From Paenibacillus silvestris (lineage in GTDB: Bacteria > Bacillota > Bacilli > Paenibacillales > NBRC-103111): a stretch of DNA of 64,000 bases. Location of the stretch: contig NZ_WTUZ01000010.1 of NCBI RefSeq assembly GCF_009882985.1, positions 352-64,351 on the forward strand, written 5' to 3'. The translations under genes were made by a program, and so were the position numbers. The notes beneath the pieces were generated by a model that saw nothing but the letters and a program-made list of their open reading frames with translations, had not been told where the DNA came from and did no database searches. Positions 8,210-15,744 of the stretch are shown piece by piece; the first letter of the stretch is position 1; each line of letters begins with the position of its first letter.

Positions 8210-9394
8210 TTATGATTTGACAAGCTGGTTCTTTGTTTTCTCGTGAGCTGGAAAAATGCCACTTGAGAAAAAAGCTAACAACGAACCAGCAATGCAGAGA
8301 GCTGCAAATATACCGACTGCAGTAAAACCGTTAAAAGTCGCATAGATCAAACCAGCGATCCAAGAACCAAGTGCTGTCGCAGTGTACATGATTGAATTGG
8401 CCAAGCTTGTTGTCGTACCACGGATCGTCGGATTTAACGAAGTAAGAAGTCCCATGATTAGCGGAAAGGAAATCCCCATGGTAGCGAAGATGAAAAAGTA
8501 TACGCCTTCGAAAGCCGAAACCGACGACAAATGAGGTGCAATAAGAAAACATACAATGGAGACTACAAAGCCAATAACCAGTGTGCTGAGACGACCCCAT
8601 ATTTTGGTCACATAAGCACCACCAAAGCTTCCTGCCATATTCCCGAGACCTAGAAAAAACATCACGAACCCCACATGATCGACGGAAAGCTCGAAGCGGT
8701 CCGTCATCCATTTTCCTATGAAAGCAAAAGCAGCCATGAATCCGCATTGAAACAAGAAATGAGCTAGGAAAGATCTTCTGGCCATTCGACTGTTCAATAG
8801 TAAGACGTATCTTTTAAAAATTGGAGTTTTGGTTTTTTGGTCTAAATTTGGTTTAATTGCGGGCAATGTATAAAAGATAAATACCGTCACTAGCAGCGAA
8901 CATGCGCCGATTGTGTAAAAAGGATAAGACCAATGGGTTGCAGCAAGCAAACCTCCAATAGGTATACCGAACGCTTGGGCAGAAGCCAGTCCCGCCATCA
9001 CAATTCCAAGTACTTTGGCTACCTTCTGCGCAGGAAACAATGTTGGGATGGAGGCCCAAATTTGAGGCGTTGTAAACGCAGCACCGAATCCGGCCAAAGC
9101 GCGGAAGATAAACATCGACCAAAAATTAAAGGCAAAACCGCATAAGATGGTTGCAATCGAGAAGCAAAACATCCCAAAAAGCATGACTTTCTTGCGATCC
9201 CATCCATCGGAAAGCGGTCCAGCAATGAGTGCAAATATGGCATAACCTAGAGCGTAGGCTCCCACCATCCAACCGGCATATTCGGTCTGGATGTGAAACA
9301 ATTCCTGAAGTGTGGGAATGAGTGGAGAAATAATAAATGTATCTGTACCGATAAGAAACATGATGACGAAGAATAAAGCTGTTAATTTATTCAT
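8210..9394 (-). CDS. MFS drug/metabolite efflux transporter (DHA1-like)
   Basis: About 394 residues and 12 membrane helices. Helix 1 has the TDTFIISPLIPTLQ pattern and the loop after helix 2 carries GPLSDGWDRKKVM (MFS motif A). Helix 5 has GIPIGG, close to motif C of antiporters. Such proteins export small molecules against H+. The ATG at 9394 follows AGGGGTG; a GTG at 9403 overlaps that site. It lies right behind the Rrf2 gene, with an operator-like palindrome across the junction. The transposase gene begins just past its 3' end. Confidence 0.87.
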   Translation of the reverse strand: MNKLTALFFVIMFLIGTDTFIISPLIPTLQELFHIQTEYAGWMVGAYALGYAIFALIAGPLSDGWDRKKVMLFGMFCFSIATILCGFAFNFWSMFIFRALAGFGAAFTTPQIWASIPTLFPAQKVAKVLGIVMAGLASAQAFGIPIGGLLAATHWSYPFYTIGACSLLVTVFIFYTLPAIKPNLDQKTKTPIFKRYVLLLNSRMARRSFLAHFLFQCGFMAAFAFIGKWMTDRFELSVDHVGFVMFFLGLGNMAGSFGGAYVTKIWGRLSTLVIGFVVSIVCFLIAPHLSSVSAFEGVYFFIFATMGISFPLIMGLLTSLNPTIRGTTTSLANSIMYTATALGSWIAGLIYATFNGFTAVGIFAALCIAGSLLAFFSSGIFPAHEKTKNQLVKS

Positions 9395-9412
9395 GTTGTT
9401 CACCCCTAGCCA

Positions 9413-9874
9413 TTATTTCAGTAGTTCAATAGTTTTTGAACTACTGTACAAAAAAATATCGTACTGCTTCATCACATGAGAAATGGTGTATTTTCGTAAA
9501 ATATTTATTGTTTCCTGTTCAATTTCATAAAAAATGAAGTCTATACACGAATCATCATCTGAATGACTGGCATCAAGTTCAGCCTCTTGTTCGACTCCGC
9601 AAGTATTTATTGCGGAGTAAACGTCACCTAGCGTGATTTTGTCTGCTGGCTCGCGTAAGAAGTAGCCTCCGTCTCGTCCTATTTTTGATTCAACGATACC
9701 TGCATTCATTAAAGCTTGCATAATTCGGCGAACGACAACGGAGTGGGCATTGACCAGAATTGAGATGCTAGAGCTTGTCATCAAGCAGTCACTTTTTGCC
9801 AACCATGCAATTACATGAACGGCAATCATAAGTCGGCGATGATCTATATTTTTTCTTACATTTATTGTGGCCAT
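9413..9874 (-). CDS. Rrf2-family transcriptional regulator
   Basis: A 153-residue winged-helix regulator. It has the Rrf2 pattern MIAVHVIAWLA, a recognition helix around VNAHSVVVRRIMQALMNAGIV and the wing KIGRDGGYFL. Three Cys are present but not in the CX5-8CX5C FeS arrangement of IscR/NsrR, so it resembles YwnA-like members that sense by other means. The start at 9874 follows AAAGGTG. One palindromic site lies 50 bases upstream of this gene and an identical core lies at its 3' end before the MFS gene, which suggests autoregulation plus control of the pump. Confidence 0.86.
   Translation of the reverse strand: MATINVRKNIDHRRLMIAVHVIAWLAKSDCLMTSSSISILVNAHSVVVRRIMQALMNAGIVESKIGRDGGYFLREPADKITLGDVYSAINTCGVEQEAELDASHSDDDSCIDFIFYEIEQETINILRKYTISHVMKQYDIFLYSSSKTIELLK
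9422..9443. promoter_or_regulatory. Operator copy 1, before MFS gene
   Basis: Inverted repeat TAGTTCAA-N6-TTGAACTA, extended to 11-bp arms at 9419-9446 (CAGTAGTTCAA). It lies over the last codons of the Rrf2 gene, 27 bases upstream of the MFS start. It has the same core and spacing as the site at 9924-9945. Confidence 0.7.
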
Positions 9875-9923
9875 TTTGATCACCTTTTAACTCTAAGTTT
9901 TTCATCCTCTACCATTAGTTCTG

Positions 9924-9945
9924 TAGTTCAAATGTTATTGAACTA
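9924..9945. promoter_or_regulatory. Operator copy 2, before Rrf2 gene
   Basis: Inverted repeat TAGTTCAA-N6-TTGAACTA in the gap between the ArsR and Rrf2 genes, 50 bases upstream of the Rrf2 start. The TTCAA-N6-TTGAA core would also suit an ArsR/SmtB protein, so either regulator could bind it. Confidence 0.7.
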
Positions 9946-9968
9946 ATGAGCAAAAAAAGAATTTCTTT

Positions 9969-10259
9969 CTACAACGTATCCAGAAATCCTGGTAAGTAAG
10001 TTTCAAAAGTCTCCATATCAATGCTCATATACCTCGTTTGTGCTTCTTTCCGTACCTTGATCAATTTCGCCTCCCTTAAAGTACGCAAATGATACGAATT
10101 ATTCGATTTTGAAATACCCTGAATATCTCCTACTTCTCCACAACTCATTTCCTTCATACTCGCGTATAGACTTCGTATGATTTGCAATCTTGTTACATCA
10201 GCTAATGCTTTAAAAATTCTCTCCCTGTCATCATCATTTAATTCTTTTAAAGTAGTCAT
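9969..10259 (-). CDS. ArsR-family transcriptional regulator
   Basis: A 96-residue winged helix: FKALADVTRLQIIRSL at the N-terminus, recognition region GISKSNNSYHLRTLREAKLI, and a wing KVRKEAQTRYMSI. It has one Cys (MSCGEV) at the position of the ELCVCDL metal box of classic ArsR, but the other metal ligands are missing, so it is not a typical arsenic sensor. The ATG has no ribosome site; it follows a sigma-A-like -10 by only six bases, which suggests a leaderless message. It is followed by the Rrf2 and MFS genes on the same strand. Confidence 0.83.
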   Translation of the reverse strand: MTTLKELNDDDRERIFKALADVTRLQIIRSLYASMKEMSCGEVGDIQGISKSNNSYHLRTLREAKLIKVRKEAQTRYMSIDMETFETYLPGFLDTL

Positions 10260-10265
10260 AAAACT

Positions 10266-10293
10266 ATTGTACTAAATGATCGGCAATAATCAA
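10266..10293 (-). promoter_or_regulatory. Promoter of leaderless ArsR gene
   Basis: On the minus strand: -35 TTGATT (10288-10293), a 16-base spacer, and -10 TACAAT (10266-10271). The expected start of transcription falls on or next to the ATG at 10259. Confidence 0.55.
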
Positions 10294-10348
10294 TACTTTC
10301 ACGACCAACCACCAGATCCTCCGATTTATGAGTGAAATGTTAGGAATT

Positions 10349-10428
10349 AAAAAGACAAGAACTTACATCCTAATAATAGTAAACCCGCGCTGCGCGCAGA
10401 TCTCTAAGGATACATGTTCTTGTCTTTT
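10349..10428. terminator. Long two-way terminator hairpin
   Basis: Arms AAAAAGACAAGAAC (10349-10362) and GTTCTTGTCTTTTT (10415-10428) are perfectly complementary over 14 bp, with a further ATCC/GGAT pairing inside. It closes the MOSC gene on the minus strand and could work both ways. Confidence 0.8.
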
Positions 10429-10448
10429 TATTTTACGGAAAAATTAAG

Positions 10449-11261
10449 CTATTCGACTACAATCTTATCTCCACGATAAATGCGCCCTGTGCGAATGACC
10501 TTCGCATATACGCCCATAGCCCCATTATTATACTTAACGGAAGCTTGGAGGATAGCTGAATCCTTGGGCAGATCTCCTTGAGGTAAGGTTGTCATAATAC
10601 AGCGAACGCAAGGCTGTGTAACCTCTAATACCACATCATTCCCAATGCGAACGGTTTTACCAACCCAATTGTTTTCAACAAAACCTGATTCATCAGGAAC
10701 ATCAATTACAATATTCGTTCTATACCGCCTAACTTCAATTCGGCTTTCGGGAATTAGTTCCCTCATTTTATTAATACTTGCTGTTGTTAGTAAATGAACC
10801 ATGGCAATATCATAAAAAGTTCCTTCAGGAGAACTACGTGTAAAAATCGTTTTTCTATTATTTAATCCCTCCAAATCAGGGATATACCCCTCAAACTGAA
10901 CATCACTTTGTTGATCGGAAGTTGCCGTCACTTGAACCGGTCGACCCAGTTTTTCAGAGAGCCTCTGACTTACATCATCATCCGTCGTTGCTCCCCAACT
11001 GCCATCGGGGAAAGTAATTCGAACAGGAGGAAGTTTGGTTGAATCTTCAATAGGATCCATATACACAGCACGATAATCAAACATATTTGGCCATTTGATG
11101 GGATTCTTAGCATTGGCAAGTTTGCCTGTCGAAGTGTCGATCAACGCATACTTTCTATCACCAAGGATTCCTTTTTCTGTTATATCTGTAGCATTCAACT
11201 CTTCACCCATCATCGATTTTACGGGATATCTCCAAAGTGAAACCAGACTAGGATAGCTCAT
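10449..11261 (-). CDS. MOSC-domain protein with N-terminal beta-barrel
   Basis: A 270-residue protein. Residues 1-110 match the MOSC N-terminal barrel (LWRYPVKSMMGEEL, GILGDRKYALID). Residues 130-268 match the MOSC domain, with the conserved Cys in EVTQPCVRCIMTT. MOSC proteins bind molybdenum cofactor and carry sulfur from a Cys; some (mARC, YiiM, YcbX) detoxify N-hydroxylated compounds. The electron partner is not in this window. A ribosome site AGGAGATG precedes the ATG, and the terminator at 10349 follows. Confidence 0.85.
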   Translation of the reverse strand: MSYPSLVSLWRYPVKSMMGEELNATDITEKGILGDRKYALIDTSTGKLANAKNPIKWPNMFDYRAVYMDPIEDSTKLPPVRITFPDGSWGATTDDDVSQRLSEKLGRPVQVTATSDQQSDVQFEGYIPDLEGLNNRKTIFTRSSPEGTFYDIAMVHLLTTASINKMRELIPESRIEVRRYRTNIVIDVPDESGFVENNWVGKTVRIGNDVVLEVTQPCVRCIMTTLPQGDLPKDSAILQASVKYNNGAMGVYAKVIRTGRIYRGDKIVVE

Positions 11262-11447
11262 AAAACATCTCCTTTTTTAGGTACAGAGCATGACATATTT
11301 TTCCCTGGGATTATAACTTTATGCTTCAAGTCTACAGGAAGCAGCATCCACTGCCACTTTAATAGTCTACTTTCATTGGAATAATTGATCAATATTGGAT
11401 AACTAATTGAAATGATAGAAAAAACAGATCAATACTCGGTGCTTTTC

Positions 11448-12545
11448 CTATGCGAATGGTGCTTGCGAATTTCTTTCGCGAATGGCTTCTTCCGTTTGGG
11501 GGACAAGAAATTCTACAGACATTTCCGCGGTTGCTTGCACTTCCTCGATGAAAGGACGAAAACTCTTATTGTATTCTTGGAACGCGAGTTCATAATTTCC
11601 ATGACACTTCTGGAAGGCATCGGCCAATGCTGCAGCCCCATCTATGGCCAGCGATCCACCCATGCCAGCAGCTGGAGAGGCGCAGAATCCGGCATCACCG
11701 ACTAGCGCTACCCTGCCTTTCGTCCATGACGGCATCTTCATTTGGCACAGCTTGTCAAAGTAAAAAGTTTTCGAGTTCTTCACTTCTCCCAGCAATTCCG
11801 GTGTCCGCCAGCCTAGCCCAGAGAATTGATCCAGAATGATCTGCCGCTGCTGTTCTTCGTTTCTGTAGTCGTAAGGAATTTCCTTATGGGATGAAAAGCA
11901 AAGGACAATATCTGTTTTATTGTTATAGGCGTTCAGCATGATCGCCTTGCCCGGCTCATTGTACATCTGTGTCGTATTTTCCTGGATCAACAACTTATTC
12001 ACGATCGTGATCGAGAAATAGGTCTTAAGAAAATGCGAAAATTCAGCCTCCTCGCCAAAGCACAATCTTCTGACGATCGAATGAATACCATCACAACCGA
12101 AAACTAGGTCGTACGAGCGGTTTTGCCCCCCTTTGAATGCAACGTCGACGCCGTTACTTTCTTCCTTCAACGACACGATGCTATCGCCAAAAATGAACTC
12201 TACATCATCTTTGACAGCCTCAAACATCATATTCAGCAATACATCCCGTTCGATTTCATATTCATCTTCTCCGTGCTCTTCACGCAATTCCATTCTTTCA
12301 GTAACATCATCTGCATTTTTGAATTCCATCAATCCCATGTTAATATTGTTCGACTGGATTTGGTCGAGCAACCCCATACGTTTCACAATGTCGACGGTGT
12401 TCTTGCCGATATTTACAGGCGTTCCGCCTTTTTTAAGTCCTTTGGAGATCTCTACAACGGTGACGTTGTAACCCAGTTTCTTCATCCAGTACGCTGTTGA
12501 GAGACCGGCGAAACTCGCCCCGCTAATTAGGATATTTTTTTTCAT
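11448..12545 (-). CDS. FAD-dependent monooxygenase (PHBH/TetX class)
   Basis: A 365-residue group A flavin hydroxylase. The N-terminal Rossmann ISGASFAGLSTAYWMKKLGYNVTVVE binds ADP, a mid DG segment (VFGCDGIHSIVRR) follows, and RVALVGDAGFCASPAAGMGGSLAI is the GD motif that binds flavin ribityl. The family uses NAD(P)H and oxygen to hydroxylate aromatic or polyketide compounds; TetX-like members inactivate tetracyclines, but the substrate cannot be told here. The start at 12545 follows GGGAGGA; the upstream ATG at 12569 is dismissed. Divergent from the VOC gene. Confidence 0.85.
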   Translation of the reverse strand: MKKNILISGASFAGLSTAYWMKKLGYNVTVVEISKGLKKGGTPVNIGKNTVDIVKRMGLLDQIQSNNINMGLMEFKNADDVTERMELREEHGEDEYEIERDVLLNMMFEAVKDDVEFIFGDSIVSLKEESNGVDVAFKGGQNRSYDLVFGCDGIHSIVRRLCFGEEAEFSHFLKTYFSITIVNKLLIQENTTQMYNEPGKAIMLNAYNNKTDIVLCFSSHKEIPYDYRNEEQQRQIILDQFSGLGWRTPELLGEVKNSKTFYFDKLCQMKMPSWTKGRVALVGDAGFCASPAAGMGGSLAIDGAAALADAFQKCHGNYELAFQEYNKSFRPFIEEVQATAEMSVEFLVPQTEEAIRERNSQAPFA

Positions 12546-12651
12546 ATTTGTTCCTCCCGTAAACCGCAAATATATTGTCTTTGTATAGAGTAAAATAAGA
12601 TTATAAACTGAATATATATCACTGGTGCGAAGCCTTGCGTTGAAAAAATTA

Positions 12652-12685
12652 AAACGCCACTGACATACTGTTGTCAGTGGCGTTT
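12652..12685. other. Perfect 14-bp hairpin between divergent genes
   Basis: Arms AAACGCCACTGACA and TGTCAGTGGCGTTT enclose a six-base loop. The T-rich flanks on both sides make it look like a terminator, yet it lies between the starts of two divergent genes, so it ends neither. It may be a relic, an attenuator in a leader, or a protein site. Confidence 0.6.
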
Positions 12686-12746
12686 CTTATAATCAGTATA
12701 AGTAATCGCAAAATTGTATCATCTACTATAGAGAGGATTGTATCTT

Positions 12747-13151
12747 ATGAATTTTGCTTCTGTGCGCATCATTACCGACGACGTGGATCGTCTCGTCGAT
12801 TTCTATGAGAAAGTCATGGGTGTTTCCGCGGAACGCCTCGCGCCCGTCTTTGCCGAACTTATTTTGCCCTCTTGCACCCTTGCGATCGGCCACTCACAGA
12901 CGGTTCAACTGTTCGGAGCAGGTTCCGCAGTGGCAGCCAACAATCAAACTGTCATCCTCGAGTTCCTCGTTCACGATGTCGACACCGAGTTCGAACGCTT
13001 GAAACCTTTTGTTCACGAGTGGGTAACAGAACCAACCACGATGCCGTGGGGAAACCGTGCTATTTTATTTCGCGATCCCGACGGCAACCTGATTAATCTA
13101 TTCACACCGGTGACCGAGGAAGCGATCAAACGGTTCAGCGGCAGACGTTGA
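12747..13151 (+). CDS. VOC (glyoxalase/bleomycin resistance) family protein
   Basis: A 134-residue vicinal-oxygen-chelate protein with the two beta-alpha-beta-beta-beta modules: VRIITDDVDRLVDFYEKVMG at the start, and a second half ending ILFRDPDGNLINLFTP, the usual VOC signature. It may be a metal enzyme or a binding protein for antibiotics; there are few clear metal ligands. I start at the ATG at 12747, nine bases after GAGAGGA; a TTG three codons earlier is weaker. Base composition is richer in G and C than the neighbouring regulators, as is the next gene, which hints at recent transfer. Confidence 0.82.
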   Translation: MNFASVRIITDDVDRLVDFYEKVMGVSAERLAPVFAELILPSCTLAIGHSQTVQLFGAGSAVAANNQTVILEFLVHDVDTEFERLKPFVHEWVTEPTTMPWGNRAILFRDPDGNLINLFTPVTEEAIKRFSGRR

Positions 13152-13169
13152 CGTATCGTTGATCAAACA

Positions 13170-14039
13170 TCATTCTGACAGTACAAGGTCGAGCCATGAT
13201 TTCGCCTCATGGTATAGAACTGGATTGTTTTCTGGCGTGTAATACGCCAGCACTGCCACTGCCTGCGAGACGACCCATCCGCGGGCTCTTGCCCACGTAG
13301 CATCGTCCGTTGGAAGATACTCACGGAACGCATCACGTGCAGCTGGAGAATGTAACTTCCAAGCAACCATGATATCGCATGCAGGATCGCCAATGCCCAT
13401 TGTCCCCCAATCAATCACACCGGTGATGCGTCCATCTCGCACGAGCCAGTTACGTACGTCAAGGTCGCCGTGGTGCCAAACCGGAGTACCCTTCCATGCA
13501 GGCGCAGCAAGTGCCGTTTCCCATACCGTCAACACGGCAGGATCGCCATCGAACTGTGCAAGCCAGTACCGGAACTCCTCATCCCGCCCAGCCAAAGGAA
13601 TACCGCGGCCCTGCGGCCCACCTGATAAATTGACTTGTTGCAGCGCTGCAACAAAAGCCGCGAGATCTTGTGCTGCTTGAATTGCGTCAATCTCTTCTAT
13701 TGGCACCGTCTCGCCCTCGACCCACGTATGTATCTCCCAAAACCACGGATATTCACTACTTGGATGCCCTTGAGCGATAGGTACAGGGATTTCAAGCTGA
13801 ACCATTGGCGAGATCTTGGGCAGCCAAGTAAGCTCGCGACTTTCTGGTGCCGTTGGCCCTGTCCGCCGTGCTAGCCGAACAGAGTATTCTTCTCCTAGTC
13901 GGAAGATAGCGTTCACTGTTCCAGACGGCTCAATCCGTCGCAGGGGCAGCTCTGCCAAATGGGGAAACTGGGCGACTAACAGACGGCGCACCAGTGCCTC
14001 ATCTATTTCCATTTCGTCAATGTGCATCTTCTCACCCAT
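13170..14039 (-). CDS. APH-family phosphotransferase
   Basis: A 289-residue kinase-fold protein. The catalytic loop is VWHHGDLDVRNWLV (the last N binds metal) and the DFG-like motif is GVIDWGTMGIGDPACD. The N-terminal lobe has SGTVNAIFRLGEEYSVRL, with a VRL in place of the usual VxK, so the ATP-anchoring Lys is not obvious. Relatives are called aminoglycoside phosphotransferases, but most have unknown substrates. The ATG at 14039 follows GGAGGAGG by six bases. It is convergent with the VOC gene and shares its higher GC content. Confidence 0.8.
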   Translation of the reverse strand: MGEKMHIDEMEIDEALVRRLLVAQFPHLAELPLRRIEPSGTVNAIFRLGEEYSVRLARRTGPTAPESRELTWLPKISPMVQLEIPVPIAQGHPSSEYPWFWEIHTWVEGETVPIEEIDAIQAAQDLAAFVAALQQVNLSGGPQGRGIPLAGRDEEFRYWLAQFDGDPAVLTVWETALAAPAWKGTPVWHHGDLDVRNWLVRDGRITGVIDWGTMGIGDPACDIMVAWKLHSPAARDAFREYLPTDDATWARARGWVVSQAVAVLAYYTPENNPVLYHEAKSWLDLVLSE

Positions 14040-14159
14040 TCGTTGCCTCCTCCTCACATTCTTTTTAGTCTTGTAATACTAGTCTACTTATCTAATTAGT
14101 GTATCAAATGAGTAATCATTTAAGCTGGTAAAACTCTACTAAAATAAAACTATCCTGAA

Positions 14160-14192
14160 TAAAAAAACAAGGGTAAGCTAAGCTTACCCTTG
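14160..14192 (-). terminator. Terminator of SDR gene
   Basis: Stem CAAGGGTAAGC with GCTTACCCTTG (14168-14192), followed on the minus strand by seven T. Confidence 0.88.
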
Positions 14193-14200
14193 CCCCACAT

Positions 14201-14947
14201 TTAAATCATAAAGCCTCCGTTAATATCGAGTGACGCACCGGTAATATAACCAGATTCTGGGCTCGATAAGAATGAAACCAAACTAGCAATGTCATTTGCG
14301 GTACCATAGCGTCCAAGAGCGATCATATTTGTTAAGATCGAAGCCATTGAACCTTCTGCAGGATTCATGTCCGTATCAACAGGACCTGGCTGAATATTAT
14401 TAACGGTTACCCCTTGCGGCGCCAGATCCCTAGCAAGACCGCGAGTCATAGCCGCGACAGCGGCTTTGGACATGCTATATAGACTCATGCCGGGAAAACC
14501 GGATGCATCGGCATTTACACTACCTATCGTAATGATTCTGTCACCACTCTGCATTTGGGGTCCGGCCGCTTGTATGGCAGCAAAAACCGCTCTAATATTA
14601 ACAGCAACCGTGCGGTCGAACTCTTCCATCGTAAATTGATCATATGGCTTAACATCAAGGATCCCTGCATTATTAACCAATATATTTAAATGACCGAAAG
14701 TATTGATCGCTTCAGCAACAGCTGACTTTACTGAGTCAGCATTTTCACTATTGGCTTGAATGGCCAGAGCTCTCCCACCTTCAGCCTCAATCATCTTGAC
14801 CAATTCTGTAGCTTTCTCAGTAGAATTGGCATACGTGAACGCAACGGCCGCGCCCTCTTTCACCAACCTTTTGACAATCGATGCCCCAATTCCGCGAGAA
14901 CCGCCTGTAACAAATGCTGTTTTTCCAGTCAAGTTATATGAATTCAT
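14201..14947 (-). CDS. Short-chain dehydrogenase/reductase, FabG-like
   Basis: A 248-residue classical SDR. Cofactor loop TGGSRGIGASIVKRL, then LVNNAGIL, catalytic Ser region ITIGSVNAD, catalytic YSMSK and a C-terminal GASLDINGGFMI that matches 3-oxoacyl-ACP-reductase-like SDRs. NADP preference is likely from the Arg after the second Gly. The substrate is unknown. The ATG at 14947 follows AAAGGAG. A perfect palindrome at 14997-15010 lies upstream and the TetR gene precedes it on the same strand, so it is probably a TetR target. Confidence 0.88.
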   Translation of the reverse strand: MNSYNLTGKTAFVTGGSRGIGASIVKRLVKEGAAVAFTYANSTEKATELVKMIEAEGGRALAIQANSENADSVKSAVAEAINTFGHLNILVNNAGILDVKPYDQFTMEEFDRTVAVNIRAVFAAIQAAGPQMQSGDRIITIGSVNADASGFPGMSLYSMSKAAVAAMTRGLARDLAPQGVTVNNIQPGPVDTDMNPAEGSMASILTNMIALGRYGTANDIASLVSFLSSPESGYITGASLDINGGFMI

Positions 14948-14996
14948 ATTGTTTAATCTCCTTTGAGGTTTAATGTGTTGATACTCGGCACTTAAG

Positions 14997-15010
14997 GGAA
15001 TGATCATTCC
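14997..15010. promoter_or_regulatory. TetR-type operator before SDR gene
   Basis: Perfect 14-bp palindrome GGAATGATCATTCC, 50 bases upstream of the SDR start, matching the near-palindrome before the tetR gene. Confidence 0.7.
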
Positions 15011-15028
15011 AAATGAAAACAAAAAAAA

Positions 15029-15589
15029 TTATCGTAAGAAATACAGAGATGTCTCTAAAATGGTATCCAATGTTTTTCGATCGGTACCCGCGGAGGTGAT
15101 GGTTATTCCATTCGTAACATTCACAAGGTATTGAGAAAGATCACGTAAATTGGGATTCCCTTTTATTTCGCCTTTGGCAAGACCGCGTGAAAGCAATTGA
15201 AAGAAGGCTCTTTCTCTCAGGTTATTGTTCGTACTAACTCTTGCTCGAACTTCCGGATGCTCGCTCATCTCCAACGATGCAAAAATGAGTAAGCAAGTTC
15301 TAACACGATTATGATCGAACAATTTATTGAAAAACCTTAATAAGACTTCTTTGCAAGTGCCCGGCTCATATAGGATGGCCGTAATATCACTCGTTTTCTC
15401 CCCGTAGCGATCCAAAGCCACTAAATACAAGTCTTCCTTACTTCGGAATGTCTGGTAGATGCTGCTCCTGTTTAGAGACAACGCACTGACCAGATCCTGC
15501 ATGGATGTTCCCTGGTAACCTTTTTCACGAAAAATATCAATTGCCTTATCGATAGTCTCTTCTATCTGAAATGTTTTTAATCTTGACAT
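15029..15589 (-). CDS. TetR-family repressor
   Basis: A 186-residue regulator: N-terminal helix-turn-helix with AIDIFREKGYQGTSMQDLVSALSLNRSSIYQTFRSKEDLY (residues 16-55), then a helical ligand domain that ends at LETSLYFLR. The Cys in RVRTCLLIFASLEMS matches a position seen in AcrR-like YezE/YxaF-type proteins. It lies upstream of the SDR gene, and palindromes of the same kind precede both genes, so it probably represses itself and the SDR. Confidence 0.88.
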   Translation of the reverse strand: MSRLKTFQIEETIDKAIDIFREKGYQGTSMQDLVSALSLNRSSIYQTFRSKEDLYLVALDRYGEKTSDITAILYEPGTCKEVLLRFFNKLFDHNRVRTCLLIFASLEMSEHPEVRARVSTNNNLRERAFFQLLSRGLAKGEIKGNPNLRDLSQYLVNVTNGITITSAGTDRKTLDTILETSLYFLR

Positions 15590-15647
15590 TAGTCATCATC
15601 CCCTGTTAAGTATCCTATCCCAATTTGGATTCAGTGTCAATACTTTC

Positions 15648-15662
15648 GGAAACGATCATTCC
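15648..15662. promoter_or_regulatory. TetR-type operator before tetR
   Basis: GGAAACGATCATTCC, one inserted base away from the SDR site, 59 bases upstream of the TetR start. Confidence 0.6.
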
Positions 15663-15704
15663 AATTCACTCGTTTACATATATCGATTGCCAATTGACAT
15701 GAAG

Positions 15705-15729
15705 GGCAGCTCCAAGGATAAGAGCTGCC
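15705..15729. terminator. Possible terminator of pectate lyase gene
   Basis: Stem GGCAGCTC with GAGCTGCC, 16 bases beyond the lyase stop. The following bases are only weakly T-rich on the minus strand. Confidence 0.45.
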
Positions 15730-15744
15730 TGTCTTGTTGCAAAA

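Noticed and set aside
6865-8260. Complete ISL3 insertion sequence with inverted ends
   Set aside because: I compared both flanks and found no matching terminal repeats or target duplication, so only the transposase gene is reported.
1991-11400. Identical 15-mer TGATCAATATTGGAT at 1991-2005 and 11386-11400
   Set aside because: One or two such matches are expected by chance in 64 kb, and neither site has a shared context or symmetry.
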